Of a DNA stretch of 64,000 nucleotides, positions 47,818-61,616 are shown one piece after another. The stretch lies in NCBI RefSeq assembly GCF_031143425.1, contig NC_090440.1, forward strand, positions 1,265,095,123-1,265,159,122. Reading direction: 5' to 3'. Position numbers and translations under genes: made by a program. The notes under the pieces were generated by a model. It was not told where the DNA came from and did no database searches. It saw only the letters and a list, made by a program, of their open reading frames with translations. Numbering within the stretch: the stretch's first letter is position 1; every line of letters begins with the position of its first letter. The stretch is from Pleurodeles waltl. Lineage: Eukaryota > Chordata > Amphibia > Caudata > Salamandridae.

Positions 47818-48967
47818 TTACCCAGAATCCTTTCCAAACCTCAAAATTTGGCAAAAAATACACTTTTTCCTGTCATTTTGGTGACAGAAAGTTCTGGAAT
47901 CTGGGAGGAGCCACAAATTTCCTTCCACCCAGCGTTTCCCCAAGTCTTCCGATAAAAATGGTACCTCACTTGTGTGGGTATGCCTAGCGCCTGCGACAGG
48001 ATATGCCCCAAAACACAATGTGGACACATCACATTTTTTCACAGAAAACAGAGCTGTTTTTTGCAAAGTGCCTACCTGTAGATTTTGGCCTCTAGCTCAG
48101 CCGGCACCTAGGGAAGCCTACCAAACCTGTGCATTTTTGAAAACTAGAGACCTAGGGGAATCCAACATGGTGTGACTTGTGGGGCTCTGACCAGGTTCTG
48201 TTACCCAGAATCCTATGCAAACCTCAAAATTTGGCAAATTAAAACACTTTTTCCTGTCATTTCGGTGACAGAAAGTTCTGGAATCTGAGAGGAGGCACAA
48301 ATTTCCTTCCACCCAGCATTCCCCCAAGTCTTCCGATAAAAATGGTACCTCACTTGTGTGGGTAGGCCTAGCGCCCGCGACAGGATATGCCCCAAAGCAC
48401 AACGTGGACACATCCCATTTTTTTACAGAAAACAGAGCTGTTTTTTGCAAAGTGCCTACCTGTAGATTTTGGCCTCTAGCTTAGCCGGCACCTAGGGAAA
48501 CCTACCAAACCTGTGCATTTTTTAAAACTAGAGACCTAGGGGAATCCAAGATGGGGTGACTTGTGGGGCTCTGACCAGGTTCTGTTACCCAGAATCCTTT
48601 GCAAACCTCAAAATCTGGCTAAAAAAACACTTTTTCCTGTCATTTCGGTGACAGAAAGTTCTGGAATCTGAGAGGAGCCACAAATTTCCTTCCACCCAGC
48701 GTTCCCCCAAGTCTCCCGATACAAATGGTACCTCACTTGTGTGGGTAGGCCTAGCGCCCGCGACAGGATATGCCCCAAAACACAACGTGGACACATCCCA
48801 TTTTTTCACAGAAAATAGAGCTGTTTTTTGCAAAGTGCCTACCTGTAGATTTTGGCCTCTAGCTCTGCCGGCACCTAGGGAAACCTACCAAACCTGTGCA
48901 TTTTTTTAAACTAGAGACCTAGGGGAATACAAGATGGGGTGACTTGTGGGGCTCTGACCAGGTTCTG

Positions 48968-51900
48968 TTACCCATAATTCTTTGCAAACCTCAAAATTTG
49001 GCTAAAAAACACATTTTCCTCATATTTCGGTGACAGAAAGTTCTGGAATCTGAGAGGAGCCACAAATTTCCTTCCACCCAGCGTTAACCCAAGTCTCCCG
49101 ATAAAAATGGTACCTCACTTGTGTGGGTAGGCCTAGCGCCCGCGACAGGATATGCCCCAAAACACAACGTGGGCACATCAAATTTTTTCACAGAAAACAG
49201 AGCTGTTTTTTGCAAAGTGCCTACCTGTAGATTTTGGCCTCTAGCTCAGCCGGCACCTAGGGAAACCTACCAAACCTGTGCATTTTTTAAAACTAGAGAC
49301 GTAGGGGAATCCAAGATGGGGTGACTTGTGGGTCTCTGACCAGGTTCTGTTACCCAGAATCCTTTGCAAACCTCAAAATGTGGCTAAAAAAAACACATTT
49401 TTCTCACATTTCGGTGACAGAACGTTCTGGAATCTGAGAGGAGCCACAAATTTCCTTCCACCCAGCGTTTCCCCAAGTCTCCGGATAAAAATGGTACCTC
49501 ACTTGTGTGGGTATGCCTAGCGCCCGCGACAGGATATGCCCCAAAACACAATGTGGACACATCACATTTTTTCACAGAAAACAGAGCTGTTTTTTGCAAA
49601 GTGCCTACCTGTAGATTTTGGCCTCTAGCTTAGCCGGCACCTAGGGAAACCTACCAAACCTGTGCATTTTTTAAAACTAGAGACCTCGGGGAATCCAAGA
49701 TGGGGTGACTTGTGGGGCTCTGACCAGGTTCTGTTACCCAGAATCCTTTGGAAACGTCAAAATTTGGCTAAAAAAACACTTTTTCCTGTCATTTTGGTGA
49801 CAGAAAGTTCTGGAATCTGAGAGGAGCCACAAATTTCCTTCCACCCAGCATTCCCCCAAGTCTCCCGATAAAAATGGTATCTCACTTGTGTGGGTATGCC
49901 TAGCGCCCGCGACAGGATATGCCCCAAAACACAACGTGGGCACATCACATTTTTTCACAGAAAACAGAGCTGTTTTTTGCAAAGTGCCTACCTGTAGATT
50001 TTGGCCTCTAGCTCAGCCGGCACCTAGGGAAACCTAACAAACCTGTGCATTTTTTAAAACTAGAGACCTAGGGGAATCCAAGATGGGGTGACTTGTGGGG
50101 CTCTGACCAGGTTCTGTTTCCCAGAATCCTTTGCAAACCTCAAAATGTGGCTAAAAAAACACATTTTTCTCACATTTCGGTGACAGAAAGTTCTGGAATC
50201 TGAGAGGAGGCACAAATTTCCTTCCGCCCAGTGTTCCCCCAAGTCTGTCGATAAAAATGATACCTCACTTGTGTGGGTAGGCCTAGCGCCGCGACAGGAA
50301 ATGTCCCAAAACACAACGTGGGCACATCACATTTTTTCACAGAAAACAGAGCTGTTTTTTGCAAAGTGCCTACCTGTAGATTTTAGCCTCTAGCTCAACC
50401 GTCACCTAGGGAAACCTACCAACCCTGTGCATTTTTTTAAACTAGAGACCTAGGGGAATCCAAGATGGGGTGACTTGTGGGGCTCTGACCAGGTTCTGTT
50501 ACCCAGAATCCCTTGCAAACCTCAAAATTTGGATTAAAAAACACATTTTACTCACATTTCGGTGACAGAAAGTTCTGGAATCTGAGAGGAGGCACAAATT
50601 TCCTTCCACCGAGCGTTCCCCTAAGTCTCCCGATAAAAATGATACCTCACTTGTGTGGGTAGGCATATCGCCCGCGACTTGAAATGCCCCAAAGCACAAC
50701 GTGGACACATCCCATTTTTTTACAGAAAACAGAGCTGTTTTTTGCAAAGTGCCTACCTGTAGATTTTGGCCTCTAGCTTAGCCGGCACCTAGGGAAACCT
50801 ACCAAACCTGTGCATTTTTAAAAACTAGAGACCTAGGGGAATCCAAGATGGGGTGACTTGTGGGGCTCTGACCAGGTTCTGTTACCCAGAATCCTTTGCA
50901 AACCTCAAAATTTGGCTAAAAAAACACTTTTTCCTGTCATTTCGGTGACAGAAAGTTCTAGAATCTGAGAGGAGCCACAAATTTCCTTCCACCCAGCGTT
51001 CCCCCAAGTCTCCCGATAAAAATGGTACCTCACTTGTGTGGGTAGGCCTAGCGCCCGCTGACAGGATATGCCCCAAAACACAACGTGGACACATCCCATT
51101 TTTTCACAGAAAATAGAGCTGTTTTTTGCAAAGTGCCTACCTGTAGATTTTGGCCTCTAGCTCAGCCGGCACCTAGGGAAACCTACCAAACCTGTGCATT
51201 TTTTTAAACTAGAGACCTAGGGGAATCCAAAATGGGGTGACTTGTGGGGCTCTGACCAGGTTCTGTTACCCAGAATCATTTCCAAACCTCAAAATTTGGC
51301 AAAAAATACACTTTTTCTAGTCATTTTGGTGACAGAAAGTTCTGGAATCTGAGAGGAGCCACAAATTTCCTTCCACCCAGCGTTTCCCCAAGTCTCCCGA
51401 TAAAAATGGTACCTCACTTGTGTGGGTATGCCTAGCGCCTGCGACAGGATATGCCCCAAAACACAATGTGGACACATCACATTTTTTCACAGAAAACAGA
51501 GCTGTTTTTTGCAAAGTGCCTACCTGTAGATTTTGGCCTCTAGCTCAGCCGGCACCTAGGGAAGCCAACCAAACCTGTGCATTTTTGAAAACTAGAGACC
51601 TAGGGGAATCCAACATGGGGTGACTTGTGGGGCTCTGACCAGGTTCTGTTACTCAGAATCCTATGCAAACCTCAAAATTTGGCAAATTAAAACACTTTTT
51701 CCTGTCATTTCGGTGACAGAAAGTTCTGGAATCTGAGAGGAGGCACAAATTTCATTCCACCCAGCATTCCCCCAAGTCTTCCGATAAAAATGGTACCTCA
51801 CTTGTGTGGGTAGACCTAGCGCCCGCGACAGGATATGCCCCAAAGCACAACGTGGACACATCCCATTTTTTTACAGAAAACAGAGCTGTTTTTTGCAAAG

Positions 51901-54900
51901 TACCTACCTGTAGATTTTGGCCTCTAGCTTAGCCGGCACCTAGGGAAACCTACCAACCCTGTGCATTTTTTTTTAACTAGAGACCTAGGGGAATCCAAGA
52001 TGGGGTGACTTGTGGGGCTCTGACCAGATTCTGTTACCCAGAATCCCTTGCAAACCTCAAAATGTGGATAAAAAAACACATTTTACTCACATTTCGGTGA
52101 CAGAAAGTTCTGGAATCTGAGAGGAGGCACAAATTTCCTTCCACCGAGCGTTCCCCTAAGTCTCCCGATAAAAATGATACCTCACTTGTGTGGGTAGGCA
52201 TATCGCCCGCGACAGGAAATGCCCCAAAGCACAACGTGGACACATCCCATTTTTTTACAGAAAACAGAGCTGTTTTTTGCAAAGTGCCTACCTGTAGATT
52301 TTGGCCTCTAGCTTAGCCGGCACCTAGGGAAACCTACCAAACCTGTGCATTTTTTAAAACTAGAGACCTAGGGGAATCCAAGATGGGGTGACTTGTGGGG
52401 CTCTGACCAGGTTCTGTTACCCAGAATCCTTTGCAAACCTCAAAATTTGGCTAAAAAAACACTTTTTCCTGTCATTTCGGAGACAGAAAGTTCTGGAATC
52501 TGAGAGGAGCCACAAATTTCCTTCCACCCAGCGTTCCCCCAAGTCTCCCGATAAAAATGGTACCTCACTTGTGTGGGTAGGCCTAGCGCCCGCGACAGGA
52601 TATGCCCCAAAACACAACGTGGACACATCCCATTTTTTCACAGAAAATAGAGCTGTTTTTTGCAAAGTGCCTACCTGTAGATTTTGGCCTCTAGCTCAGC
52701 CGGCACCTAGGGAAACCTACCAAACCTGTGCATTTTTTTACACTAGAGACCTAGGGGAATACAAGATGGGGTGACTTGTGGGGCTCTGACCAGGTTCTGT
52801 TACCCAGAATCCTATGCAAACCTCAAAATTTGTAAAAAAAAAACACTTTTTCCTGTCATTTCGGTGACAGAAAGTTCTGGAATCTGAGAGGAGGCACACA
52901 TTTCCTTCCACCCAGCATTCCCCCATGTCTTCCGATAAAAATGGTACCTCACTTGTGTGGGTAGGCCTAGCGCCCGCGACAGGATATGCCCCAAAACACA
53001 ACGTGGACACATCCCATTTTTTCACAGAAAACAGAGCTGTTTTTTGCAAAGTGCCTACCTGTAGATTTTGGCCTCTAGCTCAGCCGGCACCTAGGGAAAC
53101 CTACCAAACCTGTGCATTTTTGAAAACTAGAGACCTAGGGGAATCCAACATGGGGTGACTTGTGGGGCTCTGACCAGGTTCTGTTACTCAGAATCATTTC
53201 CAAACCTCAAAATTTGGCAAAAAATACACTTTTTCCAGTCATTTTGGTGACAGAAAGTTCTGGAATCTGAGAGGAGCCAAAAATTTCCTTCCACCCAGCG
53301 TTTCCCCAAGTCTCCCGATAAAAATGGTACCTCACTTGTGTGGGTATGCCTAGCGCCTGCGACAGGATATGCCCCAAAACACAATGTGGACACATCACAT
53401 TTTTTCACAGAAAACAGAGCTGTTTTTTGCAAAGTGCCTACCTGTAGATTTTGGCCTCTAGCTCAGCCGGCACCTAGGGAAGCCAACCAAACCTGTGCAT
53501 TTTTGAAAACTAGAGACCTAGGGGAATCCAACATGGGGTGACTTGTGGGGCTCTGACCAGGTTCTGTTACTCAGAATCCTATGCAAACCTCAAAATTTGG
53601 CAAATTAAAACACTTTTTCCTGTCATTTCGGTGACAGAAAGTTCTGGAATCTGAGAGGAGGCACAAATTTCATTCCACCCAGCATTCCCCCAAGTCTTCC
53701 GATAAAAATGGTACCTCACTTGTGTGGGTAGACCTAGCGCCCGCGACAGGATATGCCCCAAAGCACAACGTGGACACATCCCATTTTTTTACAGAAAACA
53801 GAGCTGTTTTTTGCAAAGTACCTACCTGTAGATTTTGGCCTCTAGCTTAGCCGGCACCTAGGGAAACCTACCAACCCTGTGCATTTTTTTTTAACTAGAG
53901 ACCTAGGGGAATCCAAGATGGGGTGACTTGTGGGGCTCTGACCAGATTCTGTTACCCAGAATCCCTTGCAAACCTCAAAATGTGGATAAAAAAACACATT
54001 TTACTCACATTTCGGTGACAGAAAGTTCTGGAATCTGAGAGGAGGCACAAATTTCCTTCCACCGAGCGTTCCCCTAAGTCTCCCGATAAAAATGATACCT
54101 CACTTGTGTGGGTAGGCATATCGCCCGCGACAGGAAATGCCCCAAAGCACAACGTGGACACATCCCATTTTTTTACAGAAAACAGAGCTGTTTTTTGCAA
54201 AGTGCCTACCTGTAGATTTTGGCCTCTAGCTTAGCCGGCACCTAGGGAAACCTACCAAACCTGTGCATTTTTTAAAACTAGAGACCTAGGGGAATCCAAG
54301 ATGGGGTGACTTGTGGGGCTCTGACCAGGTTCTGTTACCCAGAATCCTTTGCAAACCTCAAAATTTGGCTAAAAAAACACTTTTTCCTGTCATTTCGGAG
54401 ACAGAAAGTTCTGGAATCTGAGAGGAGCCACAAATTTCCTTCCACCCAGCGTTCCCCCAAGTCTCCCGATAAAAATGGTACCTCACTTGTGTGGGTAGGC
54501 CTAGCGCCCGCGACAGGATATGCCCCAAAACACAACGTGGACACATCCCATTTTTTCACAGAAAATAGAGCTGTTTTTTGCAAAGTGCCTACCTGTAGAT
54601 TTTGGCCTCTAGCTCAGCCGGCACCTAGGGAAACCTACCAAACCTGTGCATTTTTTTACACTAGAGACCTAGGGGAATACAAGATGGGGTGACTTGTGGG
54701 GCTCTGACCAGGTTCTGTTACCCAGAATCCTATGCAAACCTCAAAATTTGTAAAAAAAAAACACTTTTTCCTGTCATTTCGGTGACAGAAAGTTCTGGAA
54801 TCTGAGAGGAGGCACACATTTCCTTCCACCCAGCATTCCCCCATGTCTTCCGATAAAAATGGTACCTCACTTGTGTGGGTAGGCCTAGCGCCCGCGACAG

Positions 54901-56251
54901 GATATGCCCCAAAACACAACGTGGACACATCCCATTTTTTCACAGAAAACAGAGCTGTTTTTTGCAAAGTGCCTACCTGTAGATTTTGGCCTCTAGCTCA
55001 GCCGGCACCTAGGCAAACCTACCAAACCTGTGCATTTTTGAAAACTAGAGACCTAGGGGAATCCAAGATGGGGTGACTTGTGGGGTTCTGACCAGGTTCT
55101 GTTACCCAGAATCCTTTCCAAACCTCAAAATTTGGCAAAAAATACACTTTTTCCTGTCATTTTGGTGACAGAAAGTTCTGGAATCTGGGAGGAGCCACAA
55201 ATTTCCTTCCACCCAGCGTTTCCCCAAGTCTTCCGATAAAAATGGTACCTCACTTGTGTGGGTATGCCTAGCGCCTGCGACAGGATATGCCCCAAAACAC
55301 AATGTGGACACATCACATTTTTTCACAGAAAACAGAGCTGTTTTTTGCAAAGTGCCTACCTGTAGATTTTGGCCTCTAGCTCAGCCGGCACCTAGGGAAG
55401 CCTACCAAACCTGTGCATTTTTGAAAACTAGAGACCTAGGGGAATCCAACATGGTGTGACTTGTGGGGCTCTGACCAGGTTCTGTTACCCAGAATCCTAT
55501 GCAAACCTCAAAATTTGGCAAATTAAAACACTTTTTCCTGTCATTTCGGTGACAGAAAGTTCTGGAATCTGAGAGGAGGCACAAATTTCCTTCCACCCAG
55601 CATTCCCCCAAGTCTTCCGATAAAAATGGTACCTCACTTGTGTGGGTAGGCCTAGCGCCCGCGACAGGATATGCCCCAAAGCACAACGTGGACACATCCC
55701 ATTTTTTTACAGAAAACAGAGCTGTTTTTTGCAAAGTGCCTACCTGTAGATTTTGGCCTCTAGCTTAGCCGGCACCTAGGGAAACCTACCAAACCTGTGC
55801 ATTTTTTAAAACTAGAGACCTAGGGGAATCCAAGATGGGGTGACTTGTGGGGCTCTGACCAGGTTCTGTTACCCAGAATCCTTTGCAAACCTCAAAATTT
55901 GGCTAAAAAAACACTTTTTCCTGTCATTTCGGTGACAGAAAGTTCTGGAATCTGAGAGGAGCCACAAATTTCCTTCCACCCAGCGTTCCCCCAAGTCTCC
56001 CGATACAAATGGTACCTCACTTGTGTGGGTAGGCCTAGCGCCCGCGACAGGATATGCCCCAAAACACAACGTGGACACATCCCATTTTTTCACAGAAAAT
56101 AGAGCTGTTTTTTGCAAAGTGCCTACCTGTAGATTTTGGCCTCTAGCTCAGCCGGCACCTAGGCAAACCTACCAAACCTGTGCATTTTTGAAAACTAGAG
56201 ACCTAGGGGAATCCAAGATGGGGTGACTTGTGGGGCTCTGACCAGGTTCTG
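48968..56251 (+). repeat. 19-monomer block, second copy (7284 bp)
   Basis: Starts: 48968 s, 49350 k, 49734 l, 50117 m, 50499 n, 50882 o, 51266 p/b, 51649 c, 52034 q, 52417 r, 52800 a, 53184 p/b, 53567 c, 53952 q, 54335 r, 54718 a, 55102 b', 55485 c, 55869 r'/a. Offset to the first copy is 7285 up to 50882 and 7284 afterwards, because of one base in an A tract. The nested 1918-bp duplication (51266-53183, 53184-55101) is present again, so it predates this larger duplication. Confidence 0.93.
55869..56251 (+). repeat. r'/a hybrid monomer
   Basis: The left part is r' (gatacaaatgg, gaaaatagag at about 56095-56104). The right end is a-type (cctaggcaaacc at about 56158-56169, gcatttttgaaaac). The expected a monomer after r' is missing and b' follows directly, so one monomer was lost by exchange between r' and a. 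The counterpart at 48585 keeps the r' ending. Confidence 0.85.
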
Positions 56252-59200
56252 TTACCCAGAATCCTTTCCAAACCTCAAAATTTGGCAAAAAATACACTTT
56301 TTCCTGTCATTTTGGTGACAGAAAGTTCTGGAATCTGGGAGGAGCCACAAATTTCCTTCCACCCAGCGTTTCCCCAAGTCTTCCGATAAAAATGGTACCT
56401 CACTTGTGTGGGTATGCCTAGCGCCTGCGACAGGATATGCCCCAAAACACAATGTGGACACATCACATTTTTTCACAGAAAACAGAGCTGTTTTTTGCAA
56501 AGTGCCTACCTGTAGATTTTGGCCTCTAGCTCAGCCGGCACCTAGGGAAGCCTACCAAACCTGTGCATTTTTGAAAACTAGAGACCTAGGGGAATCCAAC
56601 ATGGTGTGACTTGTGGGGCTCTGACCAGGTTCTGTTACCCAGAATCCTATGCAAACCTCAAAATTTGGCAAATTAAAACACTTTTTCCTGTCATTTCGGT
56701 GACAGAAAGTTCTGGAATCTGAGAGGAGGCACAAATTTCCTTCCACCCAGCATTCCCCCAAGTCTTCCGATAAAAATGGTACCTCACTTGTGTGGGTAGG
56801 CCTAGTGCCCGCGACAGGATATGCCCCAAAGCACAACGTGGAAACATCCCATTTTTTTACAGAAAACAGAGCTGTTTTTTGCAAAGTGCCTACCTGTAGA
56901 TTTTGGCCTCTAGCTTAGCCGGCACCTAGGGAAACCTACCAAACCTGTGCATTTTTTAAAACTAGAGACCTAGGGGAATCCAAGATGGGGTGACTTGTGG
57001 GGCTCTGACCAGGTTCTGTTACCCAGAATCCTTTGCAAACCTCAAAATTTGGCAAAAAACACTTTTTCCTGTCATTTCGGTGACAGAAAGTTCTGGAATC
57101 TGAGAGGAGCCACAAATTTCCTTCCACCCAGCGTTCCCCCAAGTCTCCCGATACAAATGGTACCTCACTTGTGTGGGTAGGCCTAGCGCCCGCGACAGGA
57201 TATGCCCCAAAACACAACGTGGACACATCCCATTTTTTCACAGAAAATAGAGCTGTTTTTTGCAAAGTGCCTACCTGTAGATTTTGGCCTCTAGCTCAGC
57301 CGGCACCTAGGGAAACCTACCAAACCTGTGCATTTTTTTAAACTAGAGACCTAGGGGAATCCAAGATGGGGTGACTTGTGGGGCTCTGACCAGGTTCTGT
57401 TACCCAGAATCCTTTCCAAACCTCAAAATTTGGCAAAAAATACACTTTTTCCTGTCATTTTGGTGACAGAAAGTTCTGGAATCTGAGAGGAGCCACAAAT
57501 TTCCTTCCACCTAGCGTTTCCCCAAGTCTCCCGATAAAAATGGTACCTCACTTGTGTGGGTATGCCTAGCGCCTGCGACAGGATATGCCCCAAAACACAA
57601 TGTGGACACATCACATTTTTTCACAGAAAACAGAGCTGTTTTTTGCAAAGTGCCTACCTGTAGATTTTGGCCTCTAGCTCAGCCGGCACCTAGGGAAACC
57701 TACCAAACTTGTGCATTTTTGAAAACTAGAGACCTAGGGGAATCCAAGATGGGGTGACTTGTGGGGCTCTGACCAGGTTCTGTTACCCAGAATCCTTTGC
57801 GAACCTCAAAATTTGGCTAAAAAACACATTTTCCTCAAATTATGGTGACAGAAAGTTCTGGAATCTGAGAGGAGCCACAAATTTCCTTCCACACAGTGTT
57901 CCCCCAAGTCTCCCAATAAAAATGATACATCACTTGTGTGGGTAGGCCTAGCGCCCGTGACAGGAGATGCCCAAAAGCACAACGTGGACACATCCCATTT
58001 TTTGACAGAAAACAGAGCTGTTTTTTGCAAAGTGCCTACCTGTAGATTTTGGCCTCTAGCTCAGCCGGCACCTAGGGAAACCTACCAAACCTGTGCAGTT
58101 TTGAAAACTAGAGACCTAGGGGAATCGAAGATGGGGTGACTTGTGGGGCTCTGACCAGGTTCTGTTACCCAGAATCCTTTGCAAACCTCAAAATTTGGCT
58201 AAAAAAACACTTTTTCCTGTCATTTCGGTGACAGAAAGTTCTGGAATCTGAGAGGAGCCACAAATTTCCTTCCACCCAGCGTTCCCCCAAGTCTCCCGAT
58301 ACAAATGGTACCTCACTTGTGTGGGTAGGCCTAGCGCCCGCGACAGGATATGCCCCAAAACACAACGTGGACACATCCCATTTTTTCACAGAAAATAGAG
58401 CTGTTTTTTGCAAAGTGCCTACCTGTAGATTTTGGCCTCTAGCTCAGCCGGCACCTAGGGAAACCTACCAAACCTGTGCATTTTTTTAAACTAGAGACCT
58501 AGGGGAATCCAAGATGGGGTGACTTGTGGGGCTCTGACCAGGTTTTGTTACCCAGAATCCTATGCAAACCTCAAAATTTGGCAAAAAAAAAACACTTTTT
58601 CCTGTCATTTCGGTGACAGAAAGTTCTGGAATCTGAGTGGAGGCACAAATTTCCTTCCACCCAGCATTCCCCCATGTCTTCCGATAAAAATGGTACCTCA
58701 CTTGTGTGGGTAGGCCTATTGCCCGCGACAGGATATGCCCCAAAACACAACGTGGACACATCCCATTTTTTCACAGAAAACAGAGCTGTTTTTTGCAAAG
58801 TGCCTACCTGTAGATTTTGGCCTCTAGCTCAGCCGGCACCTAGGGAAACCTACCAAACCTGTGCATTTTTGAAAACTAGAGACCTAGGGGAATCCAAGAT
58901 GGGGTGACTTGTGGGGCTCTGACCAGGTTCTGTTACCCAGAATCCTTTCCAAACCTCAAAATTTGGCAAAAAATACACTTTTTCCTGTCATTTTGGTGAC
59001 AGAAAGTTCTGGAATCTGGGAGGAGCCACAAATTTCCTTCCACCCAGCGTTTCCCCAAGTCTCCCGATAAAAATGGTACCTCACTTGTGTGGGTATGCCT
59101 AGCGCCTGCGACAGGATATGCCCCAAAACACAATGTGGACACATCACATTTTTTCACAGAAAACAGAGCTGTTTTTTGCAAAGTGCCTACCTGTAGATTT

Positions 59201-60082
59201 TGGCCTCTAGCTCAGCCGGCACCTAGGCAAACCTACCAAACCTGTGCATTTTTGAAGACTAGAGACCTAGGGGAATCCAAGATGGGGTGACTTGTGGGGC
59301 TCTGACCAGGTTCTGTTACCCAGAATCCTTTCCAAACCTCAAAATTTGGCAAAAAATACACTTTTTCCTGTCATTTTGGTGACAGAAAGTTCTGGAATCT
59401 GGGAGGAGCCACAAATTTCCTTCCACCCAGCGTTTCCCCAAGTCTTCCGATAAAAATGGTACCTCACTTGTGTGGGTATGCCTAGCGCCTGCGACAGGAT
59501 ATGCCCCAAAACACAATGTGGACACATCACATTTTTTCACAGAAAACAGAGCTGTTTTTTGCAAAGTGCCTACCTGTAGATTTTGGCCTCTAGCTCAGCC
59601 GGCACCTAGGGAAGCCTACCAAACCTGTGCATTTTTGAAAACTAGAGACCTAGGGGAATCCAACATGGTGTGACTTCTGGGGCTCTGACCAGGTTCTGTT
59701 ACCCAGAATCCTATGCAAACCTCAAAATTTGGCAAATTAAAACACTTTTTCCTGTCATTTCGGTGACAGAAAGTTCTGGAATCTGAGAGGAGGCACAAAT
59801 TTCCTTCCACCCAGCATTCCCCCAAGTCTTCCGATAAAAATGGTACCTCACTTGTGTGGGTAGGGCTAGCGCCCGCGACAGGATATGCCCCAAAGCACAA
59901 CGTGGACACATCCCATTTTTTTACAGAAAACAGAGCTGTTTTTTGCAAAGTGCCTACCTGTAGATTTTGGCCTCTAGCTCAGCCGGCACCTAGGGAAACC
60001 TACCAAACCTGTGCATTTTTTTAAACTAGAGACCTAGGGGAATCCAAGATGGGGTGACTTGTGGGGCTCTGACCAGGTTCTG
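56252..60082 (+). repeat. Ten-monomer stretch b'-c-r'(short)-b-t-r'-u-b-b'-c
   Basis: Starts: 56252 b', 56635 c, 57019 r' short, 57400 b, 57783 t, 58165 r', 58548 u, 58933 b, 59316 b', 59699 c. It corresponds to 33251-36698 with offset 23001 up to t and 23384 from u onward. The difference of 383 bp is the additional r' at 58165-58547. Small states are shared between the two, such as ccacctagcg in b (34508, 57509) and gaagactag (35871, 59255). Confidence 0.9.
58165..58547 (+). repeat. Additional r' monomer between t and u
   Basis: A standard r' (gatacaaatgg, gaaaatagag) occupies the position where 34782 t passes directly to 35164 u. It accounts exactly for the change in offset from 23001 to 23384. 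It may be an insertion here or a loss in the other copy; the sequence does not decide. Confidence 0.85.
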
Positions 60083-61616
60083 TTACCCAGAATCCTTTGC
60101 AAACCTCAAAATTTGGCTAAAAAAACACTTTTTCCTGTCATTTCGGTGACAGAAAGTTCTGGAATCTGAGAGGAGCCACAAATTTCCTTCCACCCAGCTT
60201 TCCCCCAAGTCTCCCGATACAAATGGTACCTCACTTGTGTGGGTAGGCCTAGCGCCCGCGACAGGATATGCCCCAAAACACAACGTGGACACATCCCATT
60301 TTTTCACAGAAAATAGAGCTGTTTTTTGCAAAGTGCCTACCTGTAGATTTTGGCCTCTAGCTCAGCCGGCACCTAGGGAAACCTACCAAACCTGTGCATT
60401 TTTTTAAACTAGAGACCTAGGGGAATACAAGATGGGGTGACTTGTGGGGCTCTGACCAGGTTCTGTTACCCAGAATCCTATGCAAACCTCAAAATTTGTC
60501 CAAAAAAAACACTTTTTCCTGTCATTTCGGTGACAGAAAGTTCTGGAATCTGAGAGGAGGCACACATTTCCTTCCACCCAGCATTCCCCCATGTCTTCCG
60601 ATAAAAATGGTACCTCACTTGTGTGGGTAGGCCTAGCGCCCGCGACAGGATATGCCCCAAAACACAACGTGGACACATCCCATTTTTTCACAGAAAACAG
60701 AGCTGTTTTTTGCAAAGTGCCTACCTGTAGATTTTGGCCTCTAGCTCAGCCGGCACCTAGGCAAACCTACCAAACCTGTGCATTTTTGAAAACTAGAGAC
60801 CTAGGGGAATCCAAGATGGGGTGACTTGTGGGGCTCTGACCAGGTTCTGTTACCCAGAATCCTTTCCAAACCTCAAAATTTGGCAAAAAATACACTTTTT
60901 CCTGTCATTTTGGTGACAGAAAGTTCTGGAATCTGGGAGGAGCCACAAATTTCCTTCCACCCAGCGTTTCCCCAAGTCTTCCGATAAAAATGGTACCTCA
61001 CTTGTGTGGGTATGCCTAGCGCCTGCGACAGGATATGCCCCAAAACACAATGTGGACACATCACATTTTTTCACAGAAAACAGAGCTGTTTTTTGCAAAG
61101 TGCCTACCTGTAGATTTTGGCCTCTAGCTCAGCCGGCACCTAGGGAAGCCTACCAAACCTGTGCATTTTTGAAAACTAGAGACCTAGGGGAATCCAACAT
61201 GGTGTGACTTGTGGGGCTCTGACCAGGTTCTGTTACCCAGAATCCTATGCAAACCTCAAAATTTGGCAAATTAAAACACTTTTTCCTGTCATTTCGGTGA
61301 CAGAAAGTTCTGGAATCTGAGAGGAGGCACAAATTTCCTTCCACCCAGCATTCCCCCAAGTCTTCCGATAAAAATGGTACCTCACTTGTGTGGGTAGGCC
61401 TAGCGCCCGCGACAGGATATGCCCCAAAGCACAACGTGGACACATCCCATTTTTTCACAGAAAACAGAGCTGTTTTTTGCAAAGTGCCTACCTGTAGATT
61501 TTGGCCTCTAGCTTAGCCGGCACCTAGGGAAACCTACCAAACCTGTGCATTTTTTAAAACTAGAGACCTAGGGGAATCCAAGATGGGGTGACTTGTGGGG
61601 CTCTGACCAGGTTCTG
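60083..61616 (+). repeat. Four-monomer unit r'-a-b'-c (1534 bp)
   Basis: Starts: 60083 r' (gctttccccc), 60466 a, 60850 b', 61233 c. Counterpart of 36699-38232 at offset 23384. Followed directly by a further copy. Confidence 0.92.

Larger units (their letters stand above)
41683..48967 (+). repeat. 19-monomer block, first copy (7285 bp)
   Basis: Starts: 41683 s, 42065 k, 42449 l, 42832 m, 43214 n, 43597 o, 43982 p/b, 44365 c, 44750 q, 45133 r, 45516 a, 45900 p/b, 46283 c, 46668 q, 47051 r, 47434 a, 47818 b', 48201 c, 48585 r'. The same series begins again at 48968. Only single-base differences from the second copy were noticed, for example 43628 region A8/A7, 44200 c/t, 46001 g/t, 47715 a/c, 48615 c/t. 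It includes the nested 1918-bp duplication. Confidence 0.93.
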
